DNA of 64,000 nt, from NCBI RefSeq assembly GCF_000270245.1, contig NC_015635.1, forward strand, positions 3,162,001-3,226,000, read 5' to 3'. This DNA is from Microlunatus phosphovorus NM-1 (lineage in GTDB: Bacteria; Actinomycetota; Actinomycetes; Propionibacteriales; Propionibacteriaceae). The notes beneath the pieces were generated by a model. That model saw nothing but the letters and a program-made list of their open reading frames with translations, was not told the origin of the DNA and did no database searches. The position numbers and the translations under genes are program-made. Positions 46,827 to 55,086 of this stretch are shown piece after piece; position 1 is the first letter of the stretch, and each line of letters begins with the position of its first letter.

Positions 46827-47444
46827 ATGAGCACCGACGAGCCCACCCAATGGCAGCGAATGGTCGCGGGGCGGTCATACCGATCCACCGACCCCGAGCT
46901 AACCGAGGCACGCGCGGCGACCAAGCGCATCCTGCACGAGTACAACACCACGCATCCCGATGACGAGGCCACCCGGGACAGGCTGTTGCGCGGGCTGCTG
47001 AAGTCTGCCGGCGAGATGATCTGGATCGAGCCGCCGTTCCGCTGCGACTACGGCAACCAGATCACCTTCGGCAACGGCATCTTCGCCAACTACGACCTGT
47101 CGATCCTCGACTGTGCCCCGGTGACGATTGGCGACATGGTGCTGTTCGGGCCGCGGGTCACCATCGCGACCGCGAGCCATCCGATCGACTTCGTGCAACG
47201 AACCGGAGACATGTACGAGTACGCCGAGCCCATCACGATCGAGGAGGGCGCCTGGCTCGGCGCCCATGTGGTGGTTGGCCCCGGGGTGACCATCGGAGCC
47301 CGTTCGGTGATCGGTGCCGGCAGCATTGTGACCCGCGACATCCCCCCGGACGTGGTGGCGGCCGGCGTACCGTGCAAGGTGGTCCGGGAGATCACCGAGC
47401 AGGACCGAGACGCGTATCTGGCGGCCTACGGCACCGCTGGCTGA
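46827..47444 (+). CDS. Maltose/galactoside O-acetyltransferase family protein
   Basis: A 205-residue left-handed beta-helix acetyltransferase like Maa/LacA/NodL. The N-terminal Mac domain (MVAGRSYRSTDPELTEAR) and hexapeptide repeats with the catalytic His in TIATASHPID, then GAWLGAHVVVGPGVTIGARS, are clear. It transfers acetyl from acetyl-CoA to a sugar hydroxyl. GGAG lies seven bases before ATG 46827; a GTG at 46821 is also in frame. Confidence 0.9.
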   Translation: MSTDEPTQWQRMVAGRSYRSTDPELTEARAATKRILHEYNTTHPDDEATRDRLLRGLLKSAGEMIWIEPPFRCDYGNQITFGNGIFANYDLSILDCAPVTIGDMVLFGPRVTIATASHPIDFVQRTGDMYEYAEPITIEEGAWLGAHVVVGPGVTIGARSVIGAGSIVTRDIPPDVVAAGVPCKVVREITEQDRDAYLAAYGTAG

Positions 47445-47449
47445 TCCCT

Positions 47450-48499
47450 ATGTCCTCCTCGACGAGCCAAGACTCCACCGCCGACGACCGGCCGCTGGTG
47501 ATCCTGCAGCCCGCCCCGCAGCGGAGCGAACGGATCTTCACCGCGTCGGCTCGGATGGAGCTGGAGTCGTCGTTCCGAGTGGTGGATCTGGAAGACGACG
47601 ATGATCCGGCATCGTTCGAGGCGGCCCTGCCCGAGGCGTTCGCGATCATCGGCCAACCCGAGCTGCCTGCCGCACGGCTCGCCCGGGCCACCAGACTGCG
47701 AGCGATCTGCAATGTCGAGGGGAACTTCTTCCCCAATGTCGACTACCCGGCGGCCTTCGCCCGGGGCATCCACGTGCTGGGCTGCGGACCGGCGTACGCG
47801 CAGGCCGTCGCCGAGTTCGCCCTCGGCCTGGCGCTCGACCTGTGCCGCGGGATCAGTCGCGAAGACCGGGCGTTCCGATCCGGCACCGAGCGGTATGTCT
47901 CGGCCGGCAACACGGACGCGATCTTGTTGCGTGGTGCGCGGGTCGGGTTGATCGGGTACGGGAATCTCGGCCGCGCGTTGCGGCCGCTGCTGGACGCATT
48001 CGACGTCGACCTGCGGGTGTACGACCCGTGGCTGCCGGACCGAGCGCTGGCCGATTGGGGTCTGGTGCCGGCGTCGCTGGAGGAACTGCTGCGCCGCAGT
48101 CAGGTGGTGTTCATGCTGGCCACGGTGACCGCTGACAGTGAGCACCTGCTCGGTGCCGGCGAGCTGGCCATGCTGTCCGACAACGCTCGGCTGGTGCTGG
48201 TCAGCCGCGCGGCAGTCGTGGACTATGACGCGTTGTGGGCCGAGCAGGTCGCCGGCCGAATCTTGGCCGGGGTTGATGTCTGGCCTCTGGAGCCGGTGCC
48301 CGCCGACGATCCGTACCGACGGCTCGACAACCTGGTCTTCTCCGGCCACCGCGCCGGCGGGATCCCCCAGGCGTTCCAGCAGATCGGCGACATGGTGGTC
48401 GACGATCTGCGCCAACTCGCCCGCGGACTACCACCCGTTCGGATGCAGGCCGCCGCGCCGGAGCTGGTCGGCCGCTATCGCAACCGGCCGGTGACCTGA
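47450..48499 (+). CDS. D-2-hydroxyacid dehydrogenase (phosphoglycerate dehydrogenase-like)
   Basis: A 349-residue NAD-dependent oxidoreductase. The Rossmann loop GARVGLIGYGNLGRALRPLL, Arg in LVLVSRAAVVDYDAL, Glu in VDVWPLEPVPADDP and His in VFSGHRAGG form the usual catalytic set. The second half is typical; the N-terminal ~90 residues are diverged. ATG 47450 lies six bases after the acetyltransferase stop, so the two are probably co-transcribed. Substrate unknown. Confidence 0.88.
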   Translation: MSSSTSQDSTADDRPLVILQPAPQRSERIFTASARMELESSFRVVDLEDDDDPASFEAALPEAFAIIGQPELPAARLARATRLRAICNVEGNFFPNVDYPAAFARGIHVLGCGPAYAQAVAEFALGLALDLCRGISREDRAFRSGTERYVSAGNTDAILLRGARVGLIGYGNLGRALRPLLDAFDVDLRVYDPWLPDRALADWGLVPASLEELLRRSQVVFMLATVTADSEHLLGAGELAMLSDNARLVLVSRAAVVDYDALWAEQVAGRILAGVDVWPLEPVPADDPYRRLDNLVFSGHRAGGIPQAFQQIGDMVVDDLRQLARGLPPVRMQAAAPELVGRYRNRPVT

Positions 48500-48517
48500 A
48501 CTCCCCGCTACCCAAGG

Positions 48518-48567
48518 GAGGTGAGAAAACAGCCGCCTCACTGGGGGAAGTGCGGGAAACTCACCTC
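48518..48567. terminator. Hairpin after the dehydrogenase gene
   Basis: GAGGTGAG (48518-48525) pairs exactly with CTCACCTC (48560-48567) over a 34-base loop, 19 bp after the dehydrogenase stop. A terminator by position; its ends are not those of the GAGAAG family. Confidence 0.4.
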
Positions 48568-48649
48568 TCGCTGGGACATCGGGGTCAGCTCACCGGCGTG
48601 TCGCCACGTTGAGGGGCGAGTTCTCCGCGCTTCCGTAAAATCCGGGCGC

Positions 48650-48988
48650 ATGGAGATCCTGCGCTCGATCGGCCTGTTCGTCCTCGCTGCCATCGCCGAG
48701 ATCGGCGGTGCCTGGCTGGTCTGGCAGGGCGTCCGCGAGCATCGCGGCTGGATCTGGATCGGCGCCGGAGTGATCGCCCTGGGTCTCTACGGCTTCGTCG
48801 CCACCCTTCAACCGGACGCGCACTTCGGCCGCATCCTGGCCGCGTACGGCGGGGTCTTCGTCGCCGGCTCCCTCGTCTGGGGCATGGTGGCCGACGGTTT
48901 CCGCCCCGACCGCTGGGACATTGCGGGCGCCTTGGTCTGCCTGGTCGGCGTGGCACTGATCATGTACGCCCCACGCTCCGCGAACTGA
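48650..48988 (+). CDS. YnfA/UPF0060 family small membrane protein
   Basis: A 112-residue protein with four membrane segments. [42 protein letters not shown] and [20 protein letters not shown] are the conserved UPF0060 stretches. The family resembles small multidrug exporters; function not firmly known. It lies alone between hairpins. Confidence 0.93.
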   Translation: MEILRSIGLFVLAAIAEIGGAWLVWQGVREHRGWIWIGAGVIALGLYGFVATLQPDAHFGRILAAYGGVFVAGSLVWGMVADGFRPDRWDIAGALVCLVGVALIMYAPRSAN

Positions 48989-49035
48989 CTCTCGCCCGCG
49001 CTTCTCCCCACACATACCGCCCTTCCGTTCACCGA

Positions 49036-49089
49036 CTAGGAGCAGTTACAGGTCAAACCCGCCGATTCACCTGCAACTGCGCCTTTTCG
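49036..49089. repeat. Palindromic repeat element, copy 5 (left flank of nuclease gene)
   Basis: GCAGTTACAGGT pairs with ACCTGCAACTGC (one mismatch); the right end GCGCCTTTTCG equals that of copy 6. Copies 5 and 6 stand in the same orientation on either side of the DUF559-type gene, 54 bp before its start and 34 bp after its stop. Confidence 0.8.
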
Positions 49090-49143
49090 ATGGGCCTGTG
49101 GATAACTCCCCAGGAGGGGTTGACGGGTGCGACGCTCCCGTGC

Positions 49144-50139
49144 ATGAGCAGCTTCTCAGTCGAGCGCAGCAGTTGCCGGCCGGCCGCATCCATCGCCGAG
49201 TGGATCCGTCGCGGTGTCCCCCGGGGGACGCTGGTGGGGCCGGGGTTCGAACCGACCACCTACGGCTACCGCCGCGGCGGCGCGCTGCCCACAACCGCGC
49301 AACGCATCACCGATGTCGTCGCCGGGCTGCCCGAGGGTGCCTGGATCGCCGGTTGGGCGGCGGCGTACGTGCATGGTGTCGACAGGCTCGACGGTTTGGA
49401 CGATCACACCATGGCCAAGCTGCCGATCCCAGTGCTGCTGCCACCTGGCCAACGACGCCGGACGACGAGCGGCATCAGCTATCGACAGAGCACCCTGATC
49501 CCGCGCGGCGAGGTGTTCGAGGGCATCCCGGTGACCACGGCATTGCGCACCGCCCTTGATCTGGCCTTGCTGGCGCCCGACCTCACCGAGGCAGTCGTCG
49601 CGCTCGACGCGATCCTCGCGGCACGGATGCTCACCTATGACCGGCTCCAGCGAGCAGGGGCGAAGCTGCCTCCCCGGCGCGGAGCGCGGCAAGCCAGAGC
49701 TGCCATCGGGCTGGCACGGGCCGGGACTCGAAGCAGCTGGGAGTCCCGGCTGAGGATGTTCGCCGGCCAGCAGCTCGGACTGGTCGATCTCGAGGTGAAC
49801 CGGCCGGTCTTCGATCCCGAGGGGCGATTGCTGGGCATCCCGGATCTGCTCGATCTCGAGGCTGGGCTGGCGATGGAGTACGACGGTGCAACATGGCGAG
49901 CGGAGCGAACCGCCGGCCATCGCGATCGGGCCCAGCATCGGGAGGACAACGAGCGCGAGGAGCGGCTCGAACGCGCCGGGCTGGTGGTGGTCCGTGTCGA
50001 GAAGGATGATCTGACCCACTATCAGCGCAAGCTCACCGAGCGAATCAGTGCGGCACAGGAGGACGGGCTACGCCGGGACCGCACACGAGACCGCTGGACC
50101 ATCGACAAACCCGAAGGATGGCTCGGCCTACCCGCCTGA
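49144..50139 (+). CDS. AbiEi-like/DUF559 (Vsr-fold) nuclease-domain protein
   Basis: A 331-residue protein. The N-terminal part (residues 15-160) resembles the DNA-binding half of actinobacterial AbiEi-like proteins (AGWAAAYVHGVDRLDG, GIPVTTALRTALDLALL). Residues 215-315 match DUF559, related to Vsr endonuclease: SSWESRLRMF, GIPDLLDLEAGLAMEYDG (a PD-(D/E)xK-like core) and HREDNEREERLERAGLVVVRV. A predicted DNA endonuclease or regulator of unknown role; such genes are often multicopy in actinobacteria. It stands alone between repeat copies 5 and 6. Confidence 0.8.
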   Translation: MSSFSVERSSCRPAASIAEWIRRGVPRGTLVGPGFEPTTYGYRRGGALPTTAQRITDVVAGLPEGAWIAGWAAAYVHGVDRLDGLDDHTMAKLPIPVLLPPGQRRRTTSGISYRQSTLIPRGEVFEGIPVTTALRTALDLALLAPDLTEAVVALDAILAARMLTYDRLQRAGAKLPPRRGARQARAAIGLARAGTRSSWESRLRMFAGQQLGLVDLEVNRPVFDPEGRLLGIPDLLDLEAGLAMEYDGATWRAERTAGHRDRAQHREDNEREERLERAGLVVVRVEKDDLTHYQRKLTERISAAQEDGLRRDRTRDRWTIDKPEGWLGLPA

Positions 50140-50173
50140 CCCGGATTCGCCCTCGAAAAGGAGATGCCTGCGC

Positions 50174-50230
50174 CGAAAAGGAGCAGTTACACCCAAATCG
50201 TGCGAAATCACCTGTAACTGCGCCTTTTCG
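50174..50230. repeat. Palindromic repeat element, copy 6 (right flank of nuclease gene)
   Basis: Arms of 17 bp (CGAAAAGGAGCAGTTAC and GTAACTGCGCCTTTTCG, one mismatch) around 23 bases. A partial extra copy of the left end, CGAAAAGGAG, lies 20 bp upstream at 50154. Between convergent genes. Confidence 0.85.
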
Positions 50231-50295
50231 AGGGACGCGGGCTCGGCATCACGTACCCAAGCGGACGTGAGCTGGGGCCAGCAGGCGAACACCCC

Positions 50296-51270
50296 TCAGA
50301 ACAGGGCGGTCATCAGGTCCCGGCGCGCCTTGAGCACCCGGGGGTCGGCGTTGCCGAGGGTCTCGAAGAGCTCGAGCAGCCGGACACGTACCTGGTCGCG
50401 CTCGGCACCCGTACGGGTCTTGACCTGTCCGATCAAGCGGGCGAAGGCGTCTTCGACGCGGCCGGAGGTGAGCTCCAGGTCGGCGGCGTCCAGGTGAACC
50501 GCAACAGGTGCCGTGGGGCTCGAAGCGGCCAACATGACCACCTGTGCGTCGAGCGCGGACGCCCGAGCCAGCAGCCCGGCCTGCGCCTTGCCCACCTTGG
50601 CCTCGGTGTCGCTCGGGTTCGCCTGGAGCAGCTTGTCGAACTCCTCGACAGCCCCGGCGAAATCACCCCGTTCGAGTGCCGCATCCGCTTCGGCGAATCG
50701 CGGATCGGGCCCGACCTCTTCCTCACCTCCAGCAGCGACCCCGTCGCCAGCCCCACCGACTGGTTCAGCACGCCCGACGATGCCGTTGGTGACCGCGGCC
50801 TGGAGCACCGAGTCGATCACCTGAGACACCTGATCACCCGGGATCGCGCCTTCGAACAACGGTGCCAGTTGGCCCCCGATCAGAGCGATCACCGTCGGCA
50901 GCGCCCGCAGGCCGAGGGCCTGCACGATCTGCGGTGCCGTATCGGCGTTCAACCGGGCCAGCAGGAACTTGCCACCCGATGAGTTGGCAAGCGAGATCAG
51001 GGCATCGGAGAGCTCCTGGGTCGCCGGCGTGCCCCGGCCCGCGGAGTAGATCTCCACGATCACCGGGTGCTGCATCGACGGGCGGATCGCCTGGGTCTCG
51101 AAAGTCTGCTCGGTCAGCTCCACCACATACGAACCGCCGTCCCTGGACCCGCCTGCGCCAGACCCGAGCCCCGCACTCGCAGGACGCCCGGACGAAGCGG
51201 ACTGCTTGGCCTTCTGCGCAAGCTGGGAGAGATCGACGGCACCATGACGACTGAAGCTGGACGTGCTCAT
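50296..51270 (-). CDS. CnoX/YbbN-like thioredoxin-fold co-chaperone
   Basis: A 324-residue protein. A thioredoxin domain (residues 55-165: VIVEIYSAGRGTPATQEL, GLRALPTVIALIGGQLAP) is followed by TPR-like helices (DAALERGDFAGAVEEFDKLL). The redox CxxC motif is replaced by SAGRGT, so it cannot act as a reductase; actinobacterial CnoX homologues protect other proteins and hand them to chaperonin. ATG 51270 or 51279. Its own N-terminal 50 residues are Ser/Gly-rich and flexible. Divergent from pgm. Confidence 0.85.
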   Translation of the reverse strand: MSTSSFSRHGAVDLSQLAQKAKQSASSGRPASAGLGSGAGGSRDGGSYVVELTEQTFETQAIRPSMQHPVIVEIYSAGRGTPATQELSDALISLANSSGGKFLLARLNADTAPQIVQALGLRALPTVIALIGGQLAPLFEGAIPGDQVSQVIDSVLQAAVTNGIVGRAEPVGGAGDGVAAGGEEEVGPDPRFAEADAALERGDFAGAVEEFDKLLQANPSDTEAKVGKAQAGLLARASALDAQVVMLAASSPTAPVAVHLDAADLELTSGRVEDAFARLIGQVKTRTGAERDQVRVRLLELFETLGNADPRVLKARRDLMTALF

Positions 51271-51330
51271 GGGGGCCATCTTTCCAAAGGTCGCAAGGGC
51301 GGTGACACCAGCCGACCAGTCATGGGCAGA

Positions 51331-52974
51331 ATGACCCCTATGGCTCATCCCCGCGCCGGCCAGCCGGCCCTCCCTGAAGACCTGATCGACGTCGACGCCG
51401 TCCTGGGCGCCTACTACGACCTGGTACCCGATCCCGACAATCCTGACCAGCAGGTCAGCTTCGGCACCTCCGGCCATCGTGGCTCCAGCCTCGACACCGC
51501 GTTCAACGAGAACCACATCGCCGCCACCACCCAGGCAATCGTGGAATATCGCGCTGGTCAGGGCATTACCGGGCCGCTCTACATCGGCAAGGACACCCAC
51601 GCGCTGTCCCTGCCGGCGTGGAAGACCGCCATCGAGGTGCTGGTCGCCAACGGAGTCAGCGTGCTGTCGGAGGCCCAGACCGACTACACCCCGACCCCGG
51701 CGGTGTCGCGGGCGATCGTGGTGCACAACGCCACCAGGTCCAGCAGCGATCCCGAGGCCGACGGCATCGTGGTGACTCCCTCCCACAACCCGCCTCGGGA
51801 CGGCGGCTTCAAGTACAACCCCCCGCACGGCGGCCCGGCCGACACCGATGCCACCTCCTGGATCGCAGCCCGGGCCAACCAGCTGCTCGCCGACATGTCC
51901 GGTGTGCAGCGGATCCCGTTCGAGCGCGCCTATCCGGAGGTGACCCGGTTCGACTATCTCGGCAACTACTGCAACGACCTGGTCAACGCCCTCAACCTGG
52001 ATGCCATCCGGGAGGCGGGCGTGCACATCGGGGCCGATCCCCTCGGCGGCGCCAGCGTGCAGTACTGGGCCTACATTGCCGAACACCTCGGGATGGATCT
52101 GACCGTGGTCAACCCGCGCGTCGACCCGCAGTGGTCGTTCATGACCCTGGACACCGACGGCAAGATCCGGATGGACTGCTCCTCACCGAACGCGATGGCC
52201 AGCCTGATCAAGAACAAGGACGCGTACGACATCGCCACCGGCAACGACGCCGACGCCGACCGGCACGGCATCGTCACCCCCGATGCCGGGCTGATGAACC
52301 CCAACCACTATCTGGCGGTAGCGATCCAGTACTTGTACGCCCACCGCGACGGCTGGAACCCGGCCGCCGGCATCGGCAAGACCCTGGTCTCCTCCTCGAT
52401 GATCAACCGGGTGGCCACCGACCTCGGCCGACAGCTGATCGAGGTGCCGGTCGGCTTCAAGTGGTTCGTGCCCGGTCTGCGCACCGGCGAGATCGGTTTC
52501 GGTGGCGAGGAGTCCGCGGGCGCCTCGTTCCTCACCCTGCAGGGCACGACCTGGACCACTGACAAGGACGGCATCCTGCTCGCCCTGCTGGCCAGCGAGA
52601 TCAAGGCCGTGACCGGCGAGTCACCCAGCGAGCACTACGCGGAGCTGACCGCCCGGCACGGATCGCCCGCGTACGCCCGGGTCGACGCCCCGGCCAACCG
52701 GGAGCAGAAGGCCAAGCTGGCCAAGCTCGATCCGTCGGCGGTCACCGCCACCGAGTTGGCCGGCGAGCCGATCACCGCCAAGCTCACCAACGCCCCCGGC
52801 AACGGTGCCCCGATCGGCGGACTGAAGGTCACCACGGAGTCCGCCTGGTTCGCTGCCCGGCCGTCGGGCACCGAGGATGTCTACAAGATCTATGCCGAGT
52901 CGTTCCGCGGCGCCGATCACCTCGCCGAGGTGCAGCAGGCAGCCCGCGAGGTCGTCTCGGCAGCCCTTGGGTGA
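51331..52974 (+). CDS. pgm: Phosphoglucomutase, alpha-D-glucose-specific
   Basis: A 547-residue enzyme exchanging glucose-6-phosphate and glucose-1-phosphate. VSFGTSGHRG opens domain 1, the phosphoserine is in GIVVTPSHNPPRDGG, the metal loop is NDADADRHG, the sugar loop is GFGGEESAG and the phosphate loop is RPSGTEDVYK. ATG 51331 is taken; 51322 and 51340 are also in frame. It joins glucose metabolism to the alpha-glucan and UDP-sugar steps encoded elsewhere in the window. Confidence 0.96.
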   Translation: MTPMAHPRAGQPALPEDLIDVDAVLGAYYDLVPDPDNPDQQVSFGTSGHRGSSLDTAFNENHIAATTQAIVEYRAGQGITGPLYIGKDTHALSLPAWKTAIEVLVANGVSVLSEAQTDYTPTPAVSRAIVVHNATRSSSDPEADGIVVTPSHNPPRDGGFKYNPPHGGPADTDATSWIAARANQLLADMSGVQRIPFERAYPEVTRFDYLGNYCNDLVNALNLDAIREAGVHIGADPLGGASVQYWAYIAEHLGMDLTVVNPRVDPQWSFMTLDTDGKIRMDCSSPNAMASLIKNKDAYDIATGNDADADRHGIVTPDAGLMNPNHYLAVAIQYLYAHRDGWNPAAGIGKTLVSSSMINRVATDLGRQLIEVPVGFKWFVPGLRTGEIGFGGEESAGASFLTLQGTTWTTDKDGILLALLASEIKAVTGESPSEHYAELTARHGSPAYARVDAPANREQKAKLAKLDPSAVTATELAGEPITAKLTNAPGNGAPIGGLKVTTESAWFAARPSGTEDVYKIYAESFRGADHLAEVQQAAREVVSAALG

Positions 52975-53091
52975 ACTGTTCTCCGAGCGTGAGTAACGCC
53001 TCCGGGCGAGCGAGATGAACTGTTCGTGAATCCGCCGCCCGGGGGCCGTTCCAGGTGGATTTGACCGGTTTCGGAACCCCACGATGGTCGC

Positions 53092-54315
53092 GTGACCGAA
53101 GCTCTTTTCATCCTGGTGGTGGTCATCGTGACCGCCCTGGCATTCGACTTCACCAACGGCTTCCACGACACCGGAAACGCGATGGCCACCTCCATCGCCA
53201 CCGGTGCGCTGAAGCCCAAGGCAGCCGTTGCCCTCTCCGCCATCCTGAACCTGGTCGGGGCCTTCCTCTCGATCGAGGTCGCCTTGACCGTCAGTAACAA
53301 GGTCGTCTCCATCCAAGACAGCAGCGGCGTCCCGATCGAGGCTCTGATGGGGACACCGATCCTCACCATCGTCTTCGCGGGCCTGGTCGGCGGCATCTTG
53401 TGGAACCTCACCACCTGGCTGCTGGGCCTGCCCTCCTCCTCCTCGCACGCCTTGTTCGGCGGCCTGATCGGGTCGGCCATCGCCTCCCTCGGCCTCAGCG
53501 GCGTCAAGTGGGATGGCGTGATCACCTCGATTCTCATCCCGGCCTTCTTCGCCCCGCTGGTCGCCGGCCTCGTCGCCGGCATCGGCACCTGGACCGTCTA
53601 CCGGCTGGTGGCCAAGATCCCGGAGAGCCGGCGCGACGCTGGTTTCCGCTGGGGCCAGATCGGCTCCGCTTCGCTGGTCTCACTGGCGCACGGCACCAAT
53701 GACGCACAGAAGACCATGGGCGTCATCACCCTGGCGTTGATCGCGTACGGCAGTTGGACCGACACCCACGCCATTCCGTTCTGGGTGAAGGCGGCGTGTG
53801 CCTTCGCGATCGCGGCCGGCACCTACATCGGTGGCTGGCGAGTGATCCGCACCCTCGGCAAGGGCCTGGTGGAGATCCACTCCCCGCAGGGCATGGCCGC
53901 CGAGACCGCCTCTGCCGCGATCATCCTGTCCTCCAGCCACCTGGGCATGGCGCTCTCGACCACCCACGTGGCGACCGGTTCGATCCTGGGCTCCGGGGTC
54001 GGCAAGCGAGGTGCCGAGGTCCGCTGGGGTGTCGCCGGCCGGATGGTGGTCGCCTGGGTGACCACCCTGCCCGCAGCAGCCATCGTGGGCGCCCTCTGCT
54101 GGTATCTCGCCAGCGTCATCGGCGGCGCAGTCGGCATCGGCGTCGTGTTCGCCATCCTGGTCGCCGCGGCGGCGTGGATGTTCAGCCGCTCGCGCCGGAC
54201 CGCGATCAACCCAAACAACGTCAACGCCGAGTGGGAGGGCGGCCTGGCTGTCACCGAGCAGCAGGATGTCGCTCAGGAGACCGCCAAGGTTCCCGCCGGC
54301 GCGGAGAGGAACTGA
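53092..54315 (+). CDS. pit: Inorganic phosphate transporter, PiT family
   Basis: A 407-residue membrane protein with about ten helices. The two family signatures are present: DFTNGFHDTGNAMATSIATG near the N-terminus and SLAHGTNDAQKTMG in the second half, with SSSSHALFGGLIG between. It takes up phosphate with protons, probably as a neutral metal phosphate. GTG start. The next small gene follows by 3 bp and is probably part of the transport unit. Confidence 0.95.
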   Translation: MTEALFILVVVIVTALAFDFTNGFHDTGNAMATSIATGALKPKAAVALSAILNLVGAFLSIEVALTVSNKVVSIQDSSGVPIEALMGTPILTIVFAGLVGGILWNLTTWLLGLPSSSSHALFGGLIGSAIASLGLSGVKWDGVITSILIPAFFAPLVAGLVAGIGTWTVYRLVAKIPESRRDAGFRWGQIGSASLVSLAHGTNDAQKTMGVITLALIAYGSWTDTHAIPFWVKAACAFAIAAGTYIGGWRVIRTLGKGLVEIHSPQGMAAETASAAIILSSSHLGMALSTTHVATGSILGSGVGKRGAEVRWGVAGRMVVAWVTTLPAAAIVGALCWYLASVIGGAVGIGVVFAILVAAAAWMFSRSRRTAINPNNVNAEWEGGLAVTEQQDVAQETAKVPAGAERN

Positions 54316-54318
54316 CCC

Positions 54319-54594
54319 ATGGACATCGTCATGAAGACCGTCAACGCTCTGTGGCAGGTCATCGCCGTCGGGCTCCTGCTCGGTGCCGGCCTGCCCGCCC
54401 TGTTCTCCCTCGGCATGCGGTCGTTGGAACGCGGCCGAGTGCCGGCTCCGGCAGGTGTCACCACGGCCAGCGCTGACGGCACCGTCGCCAGCACCAGCGG
54501 CAAGATCGGCGCGGGGATCTGCTTCGCCGTCACCATCCTGGCCGTGCTGTTCGGCATCGTGGTGATCATCTTCGGCAAGCAGCTCTTCCACTGA
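54319..54594 (+). CDS. Small two-span membrane protein downstream of pit
   Basis: A 91-residue protein with two membrane segments (LWQVIAVGLLLGAGLPALFS and IGAGICFAVTILAVLFGIVV). Such genes commonly follow pit in actinobacteria, and it begins 3 bp after the pit stop, so an accessory role in phosphate uptake is likely. No named family. Confidence 0.75.
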   Translation: MDIVMKTVNALWQVIAVGLLLGAGLPALFSLGMRSLERGRVPAPAGVTTASADGTVASTSGKIGAGICFAVTILAVLFGIVVIIFGKQLFH

Positions 54595-54617
54595 ACGAGC
54601 CGACTAAACTCACCCAG

Positions 54618-54923
54618 ATGGCGTTACCTGGCTTCCTCGGCTCGATCGTGACGTGGCTGCGCGCCGGCTATCCCGAAGGGATCCCGGAAAGCGACTACAT
54701 CCCACTGCTGGCCGTCCTTGCCCGGCGGCTCAGCAATGACGAGGTCCAGCAGGTGGCCCGGGAGCTCATCGCGGCTGGTGAGCTTCCGGTCGACCACATC
54801 GACATCGGCGCTGTGATCATCAAATTCACCGATGAACTCCCCCGCGATGAGGACGTCGACCGTGTCCGCGACAAGCTCATCGCGCACGGCTGGCCACTGA
54901 CTGAACAGCCTCGAGAGAGCTGA
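54618..54923 (+). CDS. DUF3349 domain protein
   Basis: A 101-residue protein of the actinobacterial DUF3349 family. FLGSIVTWLRAGYPEGIPESDYIPLLAVL and LSNDEVQQVARELI are the conserved helices; IITKFTDELP-like IIKFTDELPRDEDVDRV closes the domain. Function unknown. It follows the pit pair on the same strand. Confidence 0.87.
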   Translation: MALPGFLGSIVTWLRAGYPEGIPESDYIPLLAVLARRLSNDEVQQVARELIAAGELPVDHIDIGAVIIKFTDELPRDEDVDRVRDKLIAHGWPLTEQPRES

Positions 54924-55086
54924 CCGAACGGTCTCGTTAGATTTGCACGCACCTCGCGCTCGATGAGCATATTTTTGGCAGCCGATTCTTTCTGAACTGA
55001 TTCTTGGAAACGTGTACGTGACGCGCGGAATCCTGCTCTACTTCCACTGGAACCAAGCCCGTTTCCCATGAGCCATGAGGAGAGCC

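Noticed and set aside
52972-53025. Repeated TGAACTGTTC before the phosphate transporter gene, with GTTCACC-like words on the other strand.
   Set aside because: PHO boxes need GTTCACC repeats 11 bp apart; these are 44 bp apart, and one covers the pgm stop codon. Not enough to call a PhoP site.
53055-54591. Long alternative frames on both strands over the PiT gene.
   Set aside because: Shadows of the PiT reading frame, which alone carries the family signatures.
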